Positions 44,237-52,265 of a stretch of 64,000 nt of DNA are shown one piece after another; within the stretch, counting starts at the first letter, position 1, and every line of letters begins with the position of its first letter. The notes under the pieces are model-generated. The model saw only the letters and a program-made list of their open reading frames with translations, had not been told where the DNA came from and searched no databases. This stretch comes from Rhodoferax sp. (GTDB lineage: Bacteria; Pseudomonadota; Gammaproteobacteria; Burkholderiales; Burkholderiaceae_C): NCBI GenBank assembly GCA_008015235.1, contig SSFF01000003.1:186001-250000 (forward strand). The letters are read 5' to 3'. A program made the translations under genes and the position numbers.

Positions 44237-45034
44237 CTAGGCTGCAGCGGCCCCACGCTGCCCAGCAGCAATCCGCTCGGCATGGCGCTTTTGGCATGCA
44301 GCACCAAACGCTTTCAAAAGCGCATCATAAAAATTATTCTCTTGCGGTTTCCACTCCGGGTGCCACTGGACGCCACAGGCAAAACCCGTGCCATTGGCCA
44401 GCTCAAAAGCTTCAATCAAACCGTCGGGCGCATAGGCCACCGGGCGAAGACCTTCGGCCAGCCGGTCCACGCCCTGCCCGTGCAAGGAGTTGACCTGGAC
44501 GATCTCGGCTCCAGCCCAGTGCGCGATGTCGGAAGAAGGCTCCAGGCGCACCTCGTGGGCCAAACCGTACTGGCGCGAAAACGGTGAGCCTTTTTCTTCA
44601 CGGTGGTCCAGCAAACCCGACTCGGCGTGCACCTGCTGCAACAGGGTTCCGCCCAGGGCCACATTCATTTCCTGGAAGCCCCGGCAAATGCCCAGCAGGG
44701 GAATCGCGCGGCGCAGACAGGCCTTCACCAAAGGCAGGGTCAAGGCATCGCGGCGGGTATCGAGCCACATGCCCTCATAGGCCAGTTCGGCACCAAAGTG
44801 GGCGGGATCAACGTTCGACGGTGAGCCAGTGAGCAAGACGCCATCGACCAGGTCCAGCAGACCCTCGATGTCCTGCTCTTGCGCCAAGGGAAACACCACG
44901 GCCTGCGCACCGGTATAGCCATTCACGGCCTGGGCGTACTTGTCGCCCAAAACCCAAAATGGCAGCTTCTCCTGGTTGTCTCCTAGCAGACGGTAGTCCG
45001 CAGGCAGCCACACCAAGCTTGGTGGCTTTTGCAT
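44237..45034 (-). CDS. puuD: Gamma-glutamyl-GABA hydrolase (PuuD-type, class-I amidotransferase fold)
   Basis: 265 residues from ATG 45032-45034, with GGAG six bases upstream. Nucleophile Cys in LLGICRGFQEMNVALGG and His/Glu in GVQWHPEW. It releases GABA from gamma-glutamyl-GABA. It is the first gene of puuD-puuA-spuC-potFGHI and is divergent from the MocR gene. The ATG at 45061 in frame is less well spaced from a ribosome site. Confidence 0.9.
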   Translation of the reverse strand: MQKPPSLVWLPADYRLLGDNQEKLPFWVLGDKYAQAVNGYTGAQAVVFPLAQEQDIEGLLDLVDGVLLTGSPSNVDPAHFGAELAYEGMWLDTRRDALTLPLVKACLRRAIPLLGICRGFQEMNVALGGTLLQQVHAESGLLDHREEKGSPFSRQYGLAHEVRLEPSSDIAHWAGAEIVQVNSLHGQGVDRLAEGLRPVAYAPDGLIEAFELANGTGFACGVQWHPEWKPQENNFYDALLKAFGAACQKRHAERIAAGQRGAAAA

Positions 45035-45090
45035 ACTTGTCTCCGTTTTCTTTTCAGGCATTGTGGTGCAGAATTGGCATGGCGTGGGGG

Positions 45091-45122
45091 CCATTTGACC
45101 CCACACGAAGGAACCATTTGAA
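45091..45122. promoter_or_regulatory. MocR-type operator: two direct repeats between puuD and the MocR gene
   Basis: On the minus strand TTCAAATGG (45114-45122) and GTCAAATGG (45091-45099) are direct repeats with a 23-bp period. The same period and a related word (GTCCAATTC) occur at 48013-48044. MocR/GntR regulators commonly bind paired direct repeats. Confidence 0.7.
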
Positions 45123-45179
45123 CGAAGTGGCACCATAGAGACAAGGCGACACAGCGCGTCATAACAACCAATTCACGCC

Positions 45180-46658
45180 ATGCTTTCAGAACTTCTGTTG
45201 ACCGAAATCGCTCGCCTGAGCGACAAAGACGAACTGCCACTGCACCGGCAGCTGTACGAGGCCCTGCGCCGGGCCATGCTCGATGGCAAACTCGCTGCCG
45301 GGGACCGGCTGCCCTCGAGCCGAGAGCTGACTGCCGACCTCAAACTCTCGCGCAACACCGTGGTCGCCGCGCTGAGCCAGCTCAGTGTCGAGGGCTATCT
45401 GGTCAGCCGTGTCGGCAGTGGCACCTACGTCAGCGACACCCTGCCACGCTCGCTGGCGCGCCAACGCAGCACAGCCGCCACCACCCACCCCGACGACCTG
45501 TCGCAACGGGGTGTCAGCCTGTCACGTTCGTTCTGCGCCACCCAGCTTGAAGTGCAGCCGTTCACGCCGGGCATTGCCGACTTCTCAGCCTTTCCCGTAG
45601 CCCTGTGGCAGCGCCTGCAGAACAAGCACTGGCGCATGACTTACCCCGACATGCTGGACTACAGCTCCAGCGGTGGCTATGCCCCCCTGCGGCGCGCCGT
45701 AGCCGACTACCTGCGCGTGTTCCGCAGCGTACCGCTGGAGGTGGACCAAGTCATCATCACCAGCGGCACCCAGCAGTCGCTGGAGCTCTGTGCCCAGATG
45801 CTGGCCGACCATGGCGATACCGTCTGGCTCGAAGACCCGGCCTATTGGGGCGCTGTCAAGGCATTCATGGCCACAGGCTTGCAACTGCACCCGGTCAAAG
45901 TGGACCAGCATGGCATGGCACCGACCAGCGAAGACGAGCAGGCACCGCCGCGCATGATCTACACCACCCCGAGTCACCAGTACCCCACCGGCTCCGTCAT
46001 GTCGCTGCAGCGGCGCCAGCAAATCCTGGCCCTGGCGGCCACCCACAACGCCTGGGTGCTGGAAGACGACTACGACAGTGAATTCCGCTTCAGCGGCCCG
46101 CCGCTGTCCTCGCTGGCCGGGCTGGACCGCGACGAACGCGTGCTCTACCTGGGTTCATTCTCCAAGGTGCTGTACCCGGGGCTCAAGCTCGGTTATTTGG
46201 TCGTGCCCAAGCGCCTGGTGGGTGCCTTCAAGCAAGCCCATTACGACCTCAACCGTCCCGGGCAAATGCCGCTGCAGGCAGCCCTGGCCGAGTTCATTGA
46301 ACTGGGGCATTTCGCCAGCTCCCTGCGCCGCGCCCGCCAGAGCTACGCCCAGCGCCGCCAATGCCTGCTCGAAGCCCTGGCGCCCTGTCTCCAGGACAAC
46401 CAGGCCCAAATCAGCGGTGCCGAGCAGGGGTTGCACCTGTGCCTGCGCCTGCCCGCCACGCTGGACGACCGCGCACTGGCCGACACCCTGGCGCAGCAAG
46501 GCATCCTGGTGCGGCCGCTGTCGGCCTATTGCCTGGAGCGCACGGACCTGCGTGGCCTGGTCATCGGCTATGGCTACGCCACGCTCGAAGACATCCAGCG
46601 CTATGGCCCCGAGCTGGCCAAGACGGTGTGCGCTGCGTTGCGCAAATTTGGAGCTTAG
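45180..46658 (+). CDS. MocR/PdxR-type GntR regulator with aminotransferase domain
   Basis: 492 residues. N-terminal GntR winged helix (LPLHRQLYEALRRAMLDGKL, LPSSRELTADLKLSRNTVV, GYLVSRVGSGTYV), linker, then a fold-type I aminotransferase-like domain with the PLP lysine in YLGSFSKVLYPGLKLGYLVV and DDYDSEFRF. Such proteins sense an amine or amino-acid ligand through PLP; GabR, which senses GABA, is the model. Divergence from puuD and the shared operator point to GABA or putrescine as ligand. Its stop overlaps the convergent puuB stop by four bases. Confidence 0.92.
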   Translation: MLSELLLTEIARLSDKDELPLHRQLYEALRRAMLDGKLAAGDRLPSSRELTADLKLSRNTVVAALSQLSVEGYLVSRVGSGTYVSDTLPRSLARQRSTAATTHPDDLSQRGVSLSRSFCATQLEVQPFTPGIADFSAFPVALWQRLQNKHWRMTYPDMLDYSSSGGYAPLRRAVADYLRVFRSVPLEVDQVIITSGTQQSLELCAQMLADHGDTVWLEDPAYWGAVKAFMATGLQLHPVKVDQHGMAPTSEDEQAPPRMIYTTPSHQYPTGSVMSLQRRQQILALAATHNAWVLEDDYDSEFRFSGPPLSSLAGLDRDERVLYLGSFSKVLYPGLKLGYLVVPKRLVGAFKQAHYDLNRPGQMPLQAALAEFIELGHFASSLRRARQSYAQRRQCLLEALAPCLQDNQAQISGAEQGLHLCLRLPATLDDRALADTLAQQGILVRPLSAYCLERTDLRGLVIGYGYATLEDIQRYGPELAKTVCAALRKFGA

Positions 46659-47956
46659 AACAAGTCCATCAGCTGGTGGTAGGCCATGCCTATCACCAGA
46701 CTGGGGGTGCGGAACATGGCTCCGCCCGGGAACTTGTGGTGCTTGAGCTGGGCAAACACGTCAAAGCGCTCGGCCTGGCCGCACAGAGCCTGGGCCACCA
46801 CACGCCCGGCAAGACCGGTAATGGCCACGCCATGGCCACTGAAGCCCTGCAGGTAGTACAAGTTGCTGCCCAGTCGCCCGAAGTCGGGCGCACGGTTCAT
46901 GCTGATGTCCACAAAGCCGCCCCACACGTATTCGACCGGCACCTGGGCCAAGTCGGGAAACACCTTGCCCATGCGCTGCGACATCACCGCCTGCAGGTTC
47001 GCCGGTGTGCGCGCCGAGTAGCTGACACGCCCCCCGAACAGCATGCGCTGGTCGGCACTGAAGCGGTAGTAGTCGAGCACAAAGTTGTTGTCGCAGACGG
47101 CGGCATTGCTCGGGATCAGACGCTTGCACAGGGCTGCATCCAGGGGCGCCGTGCCGATGATGTAGGTTCCCACCGGCATGATGCGTGCTGCAATCTCGGG
47201 TGCCACTTGCGGCCCGAACTCCGGCAATGTGCAGTTGCCCGCCAGCACACCAAAACTGGCAGTGACCGAGCCCTTGGTCGTCTTCGCCACCAGGGGCGTT
47301 CCGCGCTGCAGTCCGACCACCGGTGAGCGTTCAAAGATGCGCACACCCAGGCTCTGGGCCGCACGGGCCAGGCCCAGACCGTATTTCAGTGGGTGCAGAT
47401 GGCCCGAACGTTTCTCGTAGGCGGCAGCCTGGTACAGGGGGCTGTCGATGTAGCTGCGGGTGGCGGCCCCGCTGACGAACTCGCTCTTGAGTCCCCACTT
47501 GGTCTCCATCTCGCGCATATCCGCTTCCAGCGCGCGCGCTTTGCGTGCCGATTCGGCCACGTACAGGTAACCGAACTCACGGTCGCAGGCGATACCGAAC
47601 TCGGCAATGCGCTCATCGATCAGGTCCACCGACTCCAGCGACATTTCCCAGGCCATGCGTGATTGCGCACTGGTAAGCTGGTCTTCGAATGGCCGCTGAC
47701 CACTGGCATAACCCACGATGGCTTGCCCACCGTTGCGCCCGGAAGCGCCACTGCAGATTCGGTCGGCCTCCAGCACGATGACCGACAAACCGCGCTTGGC
47801 GCACTCAATCGCAGCCGACAAGCCCGAAAACCCTGCACCGACCACCACCACATCGGCACGCACATCGGAGTCCAGTGGGGGCAGACACGCATCCCTCTGC
47901 ACACTGGCTTCGTAGTAACTGCGCTGGTTGAGTTGGATGTCGGAATTCAGAATCAT
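46655..47956 (-). CDS. puuB: Gamma-glutamylputrescine oxidoreductase (PuuB-type FAD enzyme)
   Basis: 433 residues from ATG 47954-47956 (MILNSDIQLNQRSYYE), with AGGGGG four bases upstream. FAD-binding VVVVGAGFSGLSAAIECAKR, then CSGASGRNGGQAIVGYASG; C-terminal YYLQGFSGHGVAITGLAGRV. It oxidises gamma-glutamylputrescine to the aldehyde used by PuuC. It is separate from the puuD operon and shares a divergent promoter region with the EamA transporter gene. Confidence 0.92.
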   Translation of the reverse strand: MILNSDIQLNQRSYYEASVQRDACLPPLDSDVRADVVVVGAGFSGLSAAIECAKRGLSVIVLEADRICSGASGRNGGQAIVGYASGQRPFEDQLTSAQSRMAWEMSLESVDLIDERIAEFGIACDREFGYLYVAESARKARALEADMREMETKWGLKSEFVSGAATRSYIDSPLYQAAAYEKRSGHLHPLKYGLGLARAAQSLGVRIFERSPVVGLQRGTPLVAKTTKGSVTASFGVLAGNCTLPEFGPQVAPEIAARIMPVGTYIIGTAPLDAALCKRLIPSNAAVCDNNFVLDYYRFSADQRMLFGGRVSYSARTPANLQAVMSQRMGKVFPDLAQVPVEYVWGGFVDISMNRAPDFGRLGSNLYYLQGFSGHGVAITGLAGRVVAQALCGQAERFDVFAQLKHHKFPGGAMFRTPSLVIGMAYHQLMDLF

Positions 47957-47968
47957 GGTGCCCCCTAG

Positions 47969-47982
47969 GTGGAATTCCACCG
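47969..47982. promoter_or_regulatory. 14-bp perfect palindrome at the puuB ribosome site
   Basis: GGTGGAATTCCACC lies 13-26 bases upstream of the puuB ATG, next to AGGGGG. It could be a second operator or a short RNA hairpin at the ribosome site. Confidence 0.4.
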
Positions 47983-48012
47983 GATCATAGGGATGCCGAT
48001 TTATGCATTTGG

Positions 48013-48044
48013 GTCCAATTCCCCCCACGGCAGGCGTCCAATTC
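48013..48044. promoter_or_regulatory. MocR-type operator: two direct repeats between puuB and the EamA gene
   Basis: GTCCAATTC at 48013-48021 and again at 48036-48044, period 23 bp. The first (GTCCAATTCCCCCCACG) matches the minus-strand puuD site GTCAAATGGCCCCCACG at 14 of 17 positions. This suggests the same regulator acts on puuB and the EamA gene. Confidence 0.7.
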
Positions 48045-48103
48045 CCGGCTTGGTGTAGGCTCACACCCTCTGCCCCAATTGCATCGGGGTCACCCCATCC
48101 CCC

Positions 48104-49060
48104 ATGCCAGAACACCACATCCACCACCCCATAGCCTCGCGCTGGTTCTCCTACTTCTGTCTGGCTTCAAGCATGTCCCTGGTTGGCGCCTATGTTGCGC
48201 TGTCCAAGCCATTGGTCGCCACCCTCCCGGTATTCTTGCTGGCCTGGCTGCGCTTTGGCATTGCGGCCATTGCCATGCTCCCCTGGCTGCGCAAACCGGC
48301 CAATGAACCGGTGCTCACGCCATCGACCCGCAAGCTGTTATTCCTGGAATCGTTCCTTGGTAACTTTCTTTTTTCGATCTGCATGCTGTTTGGCGTCAGC
48401 ATGACCAGTGCCGTATCGGCCGGGGTGATCATGGCGAGTATTCCCGCCATGGTGGCCTTGCTGAGCTGGGTCTTTCTGAAGGAGCGCGTGGGCTTGCGGG
48501 TGTGGCTGGCCGCCGCCTTCGGCGCACTCGGAATGGCCCTGCTTTCACTATCAAAAAATGAGCTGAAAATCGAGCCTGTAAGCGGGCCAGAAGCCAATTA
48601 CCCACATAACCCCTGGCTCGGAAATCTATTGGTATTTGCCGCTGTGGTGTGCGAGGCCGCCTATGCCGTCATTGGCAAGAAACTTACCGGCGCACTCAGT
48701 CCCAAGCGTATATCGGCCCTCATCAACCTGTGGGGACTGGTGCTGGTGACACCCTTGGGAGCCTACGTCGCATGGTCTTTTAACTTTGCGGCAGTCCCGG
48801 TCAGTTCCTGGGTGCTGCTGGTGTTCTATGCCTTGGCTGCCAGCATGTGGACCGTATGGCTATGGATGACCGGCTTGCGCCATGTACCTGCCGCACAGGC
48901 CGGTGTGTTCACCGTCATGCTGCCCATCGCCACGGCATTGGTCGGTGTGGCCGTGCTGGGTGAACCCCTGCATGCGGCCGAAATCTGGGCGTTTGCCTGT
49001 GCGATGGTGGGCGTGCTGCTGGCCACACTGCCCAGTCGGCAAAGCCCTACAAAGGCTTAG
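48104..49060 (+). CDS. EamA/DMT-family transporter, possibly in the polyamine regulon
   Basis: 318 residues with ten hydrophobic segments and two EamA repeats: SMSLVGAYVALSKPLVATLP, ITAVSAGVIMASIPA-like VSAGVIMASIPAMVALLSWV, and a C-terminal AQAGVFTVMLPIATALVGVA. Exports or imports a small metabolite; the substrate is unknown, but the shared operator suggests a polyamine or amine product. Residues 148-166 (SLSKNELKIEPVSGPEANY) come from a copy of the dispersed repeat and lengthen the loop between the two halves. Confidence 0.86.
   Translation: MPEHHIHHPIASRWFSYFCLASSMSLVGAYVALSKPLVATLPVFLLAWLRFGIAAIAMLPWLRKPANEPVLTPSTRKLLFLESFLGNFLFSICMLFGVSMTSAVSAGVIMASIPAMVALLSWVFLKERVGLRVWLAAAFGALGMALLSLSKNELKIEPVSGPEANYPHNPWLGNLLVFAAVVCEAAYAVIGKKLTGALSPKRISALINLWGLVLVTPLGAYVAWSFNFAAVPVSSWVLLVFYALAASMWTVWLWMTGLRHVPAAQAGVFTVMLPIATALVGVAVLGEPLHAAEIWAFACAMVGVLLATLPSRQSPTKA
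48547..48600 (+). repeat. Dispersed repeat, copy C, inside the EamA gene
   Basis: CTATCAAAAAATGAGCTG, then GTAAGCGGGCCAGAAGCC and AATTA. Total length (57 with flanks) equals copies A and B, but the reading phase is shifted by one, so a different peptide results. More diverged in the middle than the other copies. Confidence 0.6.
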
Positions 49061-49565
49061 ACGAAACCACGATGCCGTCTTCGTCGGCGTAGAGCCAATC
49101 GCCCGGGTACACCCACACGCCCTGGATCTGCACCGCCACCTGGCTTTGGCCTTCGTTGCGCTTTTCGGTCGGCCAGGGCATTGGTGCCAAGGCGCGTATG
49201 CCCACCGCGTGGCCCGCCAGTTCGGCTGTGTCACGCACACAGCCATCAATGACAACGCCAGCCCAACCATTGCGCGCTGCCGCAGCCCCCAGGTTGCCAC
49301 CGAGCAGGGCACGACGCAGCGAAGCACCACCGTCCACCACCAGGACCTTGCCCACGCGGCCCTCGGGCGTCTCGACATAGCCCACGCTGTCGACGGCGGC
49401 CTTGACCAGAGAGTTGTCCTCGTAGCACTTCACGGTCTGCACAGGACCACAGAACTTGCGCACCTGGCCGAAGTCGCGGAACACCGGGGGCAGCACCCGA
49501 AACGCACCGCTGGTGTCGTTCTTGAAGGCATCACAGAAATCACAGGTCGCAAAATTGACGGTCAT
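49047..49565 (-). CDS. RraA-family protein (RNase E regulator or HMG aldolase-like)
   Basis: 172 residues from ATG 49563-49565 (MTVNFATCDFCDAFK). Family motif: VVDGGASLRRALLGGNLGAA, NGWAGVVIDGCVRDTAEL and VGIRALAPMPWPTEKR. Length and motif fit RraA, which in E. coli inhibits RNase E; the same fold includes 4-hydroxy-4-methyl-2-oxoglutarate aldolases, and the conserved GGNLG...R-D is shared by both. Its 3' end overlaps the convergent EamA gene by 14 bases. Confidence 0.88.
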   Translation of the reverse strand: MTVNFATCDFCDAFKNDTSGAFRVLPPVFRDFGQVRKFCGPVQTVKCYEDNSLVKAAVDSVGYVETPEGRVGKVLVVDGGASLRRALLGGNLGAAAARNGWAGVVIDGCVRDTAELAGHAVGIRALAPMPWPTEKRNEGQSQVAVQIQGVWVYPGDWLYADEDGIVVSSKPL

Positions 49566-49645
49566 GGCAAGCGCTCCAGAGTAGAAACTCGGACGATTCT
49601 CCAATGAAAAAACAACATTTCCCCACGTTTTTTCGAATTCCTCCC

Positions 49646-49674
49646 TTGGAAAGCTTGTTTTTTGCCAGTAGCAT
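49646..49674 (+). promoter_or_regulatory. Candidate promoter of the SWIB gene
   Basis: TTGGAA (49646-49651), 17-bp spacer, TAGCAT (49669-49674): 4/6 matches at each sigma-70 box, 65 bases upstream of the ATG. Confidence 0.5.
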
Positions 49675-49739
49675 GCGGGCTATCAGTGGCAAGAATCCAC
49701 TCCACTGGTGATTAACCAACTACCAAAGGACAATCGACT

Positions 49740-50177
49740 ATGGCAACTGCAAAGAAAGCTGCTCCCGCTAAGAAAGCCGCTCCCGCTAAGAAGGCTGCTG
49801 CTCCTGCGAAGAAAGCCGCTCCCGCCAAGAAGGCTGCCGCTCCTGCGAAGAAGGCCGCTCCCGCCAAGAAGGCTGCCGCTCCTGCGAAGAAAGCCGCTCC
49901 TGCCAAGAAGGCTGCTCCCGCCAAGAAGCGCACCGTCAATGCTGCATTCATGAAGGCTTTGACCCCCAGCGCAGCTTTGGCCGCCATCGTCGGCAACAAG
50001 CCCCTGCCCCGCACCGAAGTGGTGAGCAAGCTGTGGGACTACATCAAAAAGAACAAGCTTCAAGACGCTGTCAACAAGCGCATGATCAATGCCGACGCCA
50101 AGCTCAAGGAAGTGTTCGGCAAGGTGCAGGTTTCGATGTTCGAAATGGCCGGTCTGATCGGCAAGCACCTCAAGTAA
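49740..50177 (+). CDS. SWIB/MDM2-domain protein with histone-H1-like N-terminal repeats
   Basis: 145 residues. Residues 1-63 are a lysine/alanine/proline tail of nine AAPAKK or AAAPAKK units, like bacterial histone-H1-like proteins. Residues about 68-145 form a SWIB domain: LTPSAALAAIVGNKPLPRTE, VVSKLWDYIKKNKLQD, MINADAKLKEVFGKVQVSMF, EMAGLIGKHL. It is probably a nucleoid-associated protein: the tail binds DNA electrostatically, while SWIB domains act in eukaryotic chromatin remodelling and in chlamydial topoisomerase I fusions. It is a single-gene unit with its own promoter and strong terminator. Confidence 0.9.
   Translation: MATAKKAAPAKKAAPAKKAAAPAKKAAPAKKAAAPAKKAAPAKKAAAPAKKAAPAKKAAPAKKRTVNAAFMKALTPSAALAAIVGNKPLPRTEVVSKLWDYIKKNKLQDAVNKRMINADAKLKEVFGKVQVSMFEMAGLIGKHLK
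49758..49928 (+). repeat. In-frame tandem repeat coding for the KAAPAKK tail
   Basis: Nine units in the order 6,6,7,6,7,6,7,6,6 residues (18 or 21 bp), all multiples of three, so slippage changes tail length without a frameshift. Codon use in the units is nearly uniform. Confidence 0.9.
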
Positions 50178-50198
50178 TCGCTTTCCCTGGGTAAGCGC

Positions 50199-50226
50199 AT
50201 GGCCAGCCTCGCTGGCCATTTTTTTT
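50199..50226 (+). terminator. Terminator of the SWIB gene
   Basis: ATGGCCAGC, loop CTC, GCTGGCCAT followed by an eight-base T-run. Confidence 0.92.
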
Positions 50227-50261
50227 GCCTGTTCGATCGCAGCGCCCTTGTTTTCCGTCAA

Positions 50262-50290
50262 TTGGTGCGCCGGACCTGCACCATTAGAAT
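50262..50290 (+). promoter_or_regulatory. Candidate promoter of the dipeptide ABC operon
   Basis: TTGGTG (50262-50267), 17-bp spacer, TAGAAT (50285-50290, 5/6 to the -10 consensus), 58 bases upstream of the dppB start. Confidence 0.55.
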
Positions 50291-50348
50291 CGCGCCCTTG
50301 CTGCGCCAAAAGCGCTTTTGAAACCACTCACTGAGACTCCACACCACC

Positions 50349-51359
50349 ATGCTGCGTTTTCTCTTGACGCGCCTGAGTCTGGTCATTCCGACATTCTTTG
50401 GCATGACCCTTCTGGCGTTCTTCCTCATACGACTGGTCCCAGGCGACCCGATTGAAACCCTCGCAGGCGAACGCGGTATCGATGCCGAGCGCCACGCCAC
50501 CCTGCTCAAGGAATACGGGTTGGACAAACCGGTGCTGGTGCAGTACGGCATCTACATTGGCAAGGTCCTGCACGGTGACCTGGGCAAGTCCATCATCACC
50601 CAGGCGCCGGTGCTGGAAGAATTCGCAGCGCTGTTTCCCGCCACCATCGAACTGGCCCTGTGTGCCATCCTGTTCGCACTGCTGATCGGTATCCCGGCGG
50701 GCATCCTCGCGGCGGTCAAACGCAATTCGTTCCTCGACCACGGGGTCATGGGGGTTTCGCTCACAGGCTATTCCATGCCCATTTTCTGGTGGGGCTTGCT
50801 GCTCATCCTGTTGTTCTCGGTGCAGCTGGACCTGACACCGGTGTCGGGGCGCATAGCCGTGCAGTACTTCATCGAACCCAAGACCGGTTTCCTGCTGATC
50901 GACTCGCTGCTCAGCGGTGAGGAAGGGGCCTTCAAGTCCGCAGCCTCCCACCTGATACTGCCCATGATCGTGCTCGGCACGAACCCGCTGGCGGTGATTG
51001 CGCGCATGACACGCTCAGCCATGCTGGAAGTGCTGGGCGAAGACTACATCCGCACCGCCCGTGCCAAGGGACTTTCGACCTTCCGCATCGTCAGCGTTCA
51101 CGCGCTGCGCAACGCGCTCATCCCGGTCATCACCGTCATTGGTCTGCAAGTCGGCGTGCTCTTTACCGGCGCCATCCTGACCGAAACCATCTTTTCCTGG
51201 CCCGGTGTGGGCAAGTGGCTCATTGAAGCCATCAGCCGCCGGGATTACCCGGTGCTGCAGGGCGGCATGCTGCTGCTCGGTGTGGTCGTCATGGCCGTCA
51301 ACCTGCTGGTCGACGTGGCCTACGGAATCATCAACCCCCGCATTCGCCACCAAAAATGA
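50349..51359 (+). CDS. dppB: Dipeptide/oligopeptide ABC transporter permease (DppB-type)
   Basis: 336 residues: MLRFLLTRLSLVIPTFFGMT, FFLIRLVPGDPIETLAG, six helices, and the permease loop EDYIRTARAKGLSTFRIV. Typical DppB length. It overlaps dppC (ATGA). Forms the import channel with DppC. Confidence 0.93.
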   Translation: MLRFLLTRLSLVIPTFFGMTLLAFFLIRLVPGDPIETLAGERGIDAERHATLLKEYGLDKPVLVQYGIYIGKVLHGDLGKSIITQAPVLEEFAALFPATIELALCAILFALLIGIPAGILAAVKRNSFLDHGVMGVSLTGYSMPIFWWGLLLILLFSVQLDLTPVSGRIAVQYFIEPKTGFLLIDSLLSGEEGAFKSAASHLILPMIVLGTNPLAVIARMTRSAMLEVLGEDYIRTARAKGLSTFRIVSVHALRNALIPVITVIGLQVGVLFTGAILTETIFSWPGVGKWLIEAISRRDYPVLQGGMLLLGVVVMAVNLLVDVAYGIINPRIRHQK

Positions 51360-52255
51360 GCACTACATTCACCTCTCCCGCTGCGCAACCCGCGCCGCCG
51401 TCGCCGCTGCGTGATTTCTGGCGCTATTTCAGCGCCAACAAGGGTGCAGTCGCCGGTCTGGTCATCGTCCTGGGCGTGATGCTGCTGGCAGCCCTAGCCC
51501 CCTGGATTGCCCCCTACGACCCCACCCTGACCGACAACAGCGTATTCCTGGTACCACCGGCATGGCAGGCTGGAGGCTCCAGCGCCCACCTGCTCGGCAC
51601 CGACGCCATCGGGCGCGACATTCTCTCGCGACTGATCCACGGTGCACGCCTGTCCCTGGTCATCGGTGTGGCTGTGGTGGCCATCTCGGTGATCGCCGGT
51701 ACTGTGCTGGGCCTGCTGGCTGGCTACTTCCGCGGCATGTTCGAAATCGCCGTCATGCGCACGATGGACATCATCCTCACCCTGCCCAGCCTGCTGCTGG
51801 CCATCGTGATCGTGGCCATCCTCGGCCCGGGCCTGATGAACGCCATGCTGGCCGTGGCCATCGTAGTGCTGCCGCACTATGTGCGCATCACACGCGCCGC
51901 CGTCATATCCGAAGTCTCGCGCGACTACGTCACGGCCGCCCGCATGGGTGGCGCCGGCCACATCCGCCTGATGTTCAGCGAAGTGCTGCCCAACTGCACA
52001 GCACCCCTGATTGTGCAAGCGTCCCTGGGTATTTCCACCGCCATTCTCGACGCGGCCGCACTGGGCTTTCTGGGCCTGGGCGCACAACCGCCAGCACCCG
52101 AGTGGGGCACCATGCTGGCCGATGCGCGTGAATTCGTACTGCGGGCCTGGTGGGTGGTGACATTCCCCGGCCTGGCCATTCTGATCACGGTGTTGGCATT
52201 CAATCTTCTGGGCGACGGCCTGCGCGACGCGCTCGACCCCAAACTCAAACGTTGA
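51356..52255 (+). CDS. dppC: Dipeptide/oligopeptide ABC transporter permease (DppC-type)
   Basis: 299 residues. N-terminal cytoplasmic segment and first helix ([20 protein letters not shown]), [23 protein letters not shown] loop [20 protein letters not shown], and C-terminal [16 protein letters not shown]. Partner of DppB. Confidence 0.93.
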   Translation: MSTTFTSPAAQPAPPSPLRDFWRYFSANKGAVAGLVIVLGVMLLAALAPWIAPYDPTLTDNSVFLVPPAWQAGGSSAHLLGTDAIGRDILSRLIHGARLSLVIGVAVVAISVIAGTVLGLLAGYFRGMFEIAVMRTMDIILTLPSLLLAIVIVAILGPGLMNAMLAVAIVVLPHYVRITRAAVISEVSRDYVTAARMGGAGHIRLMFSEVLPNCTAPLIVQASLGISTAILDAAALGFLGLGAQPPAPEWGTMLADAREFVLRAWWVVTFPGLAILITVLAFNLLGDGLRDALDPKLKR

Positions 52256-52265
52256 GGCATCCACC

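Noticed and set aside
49758..49928. Regularly spaced repeats that could be mistaken for a CRISPR array
   Set aside because: They are contiguous coding units without spacers; no CRISPR array or cas gene is seen in the window.
49683..50327. Long minus-strand open frame opposite the SWIB gene
   Set aside because: It is the antisense of the KAAPAKK repeat (Gly/Leu/Ser repeats such as LLGGSG), with no ribosome site; the plus-strand SWIB domain is clearly real.
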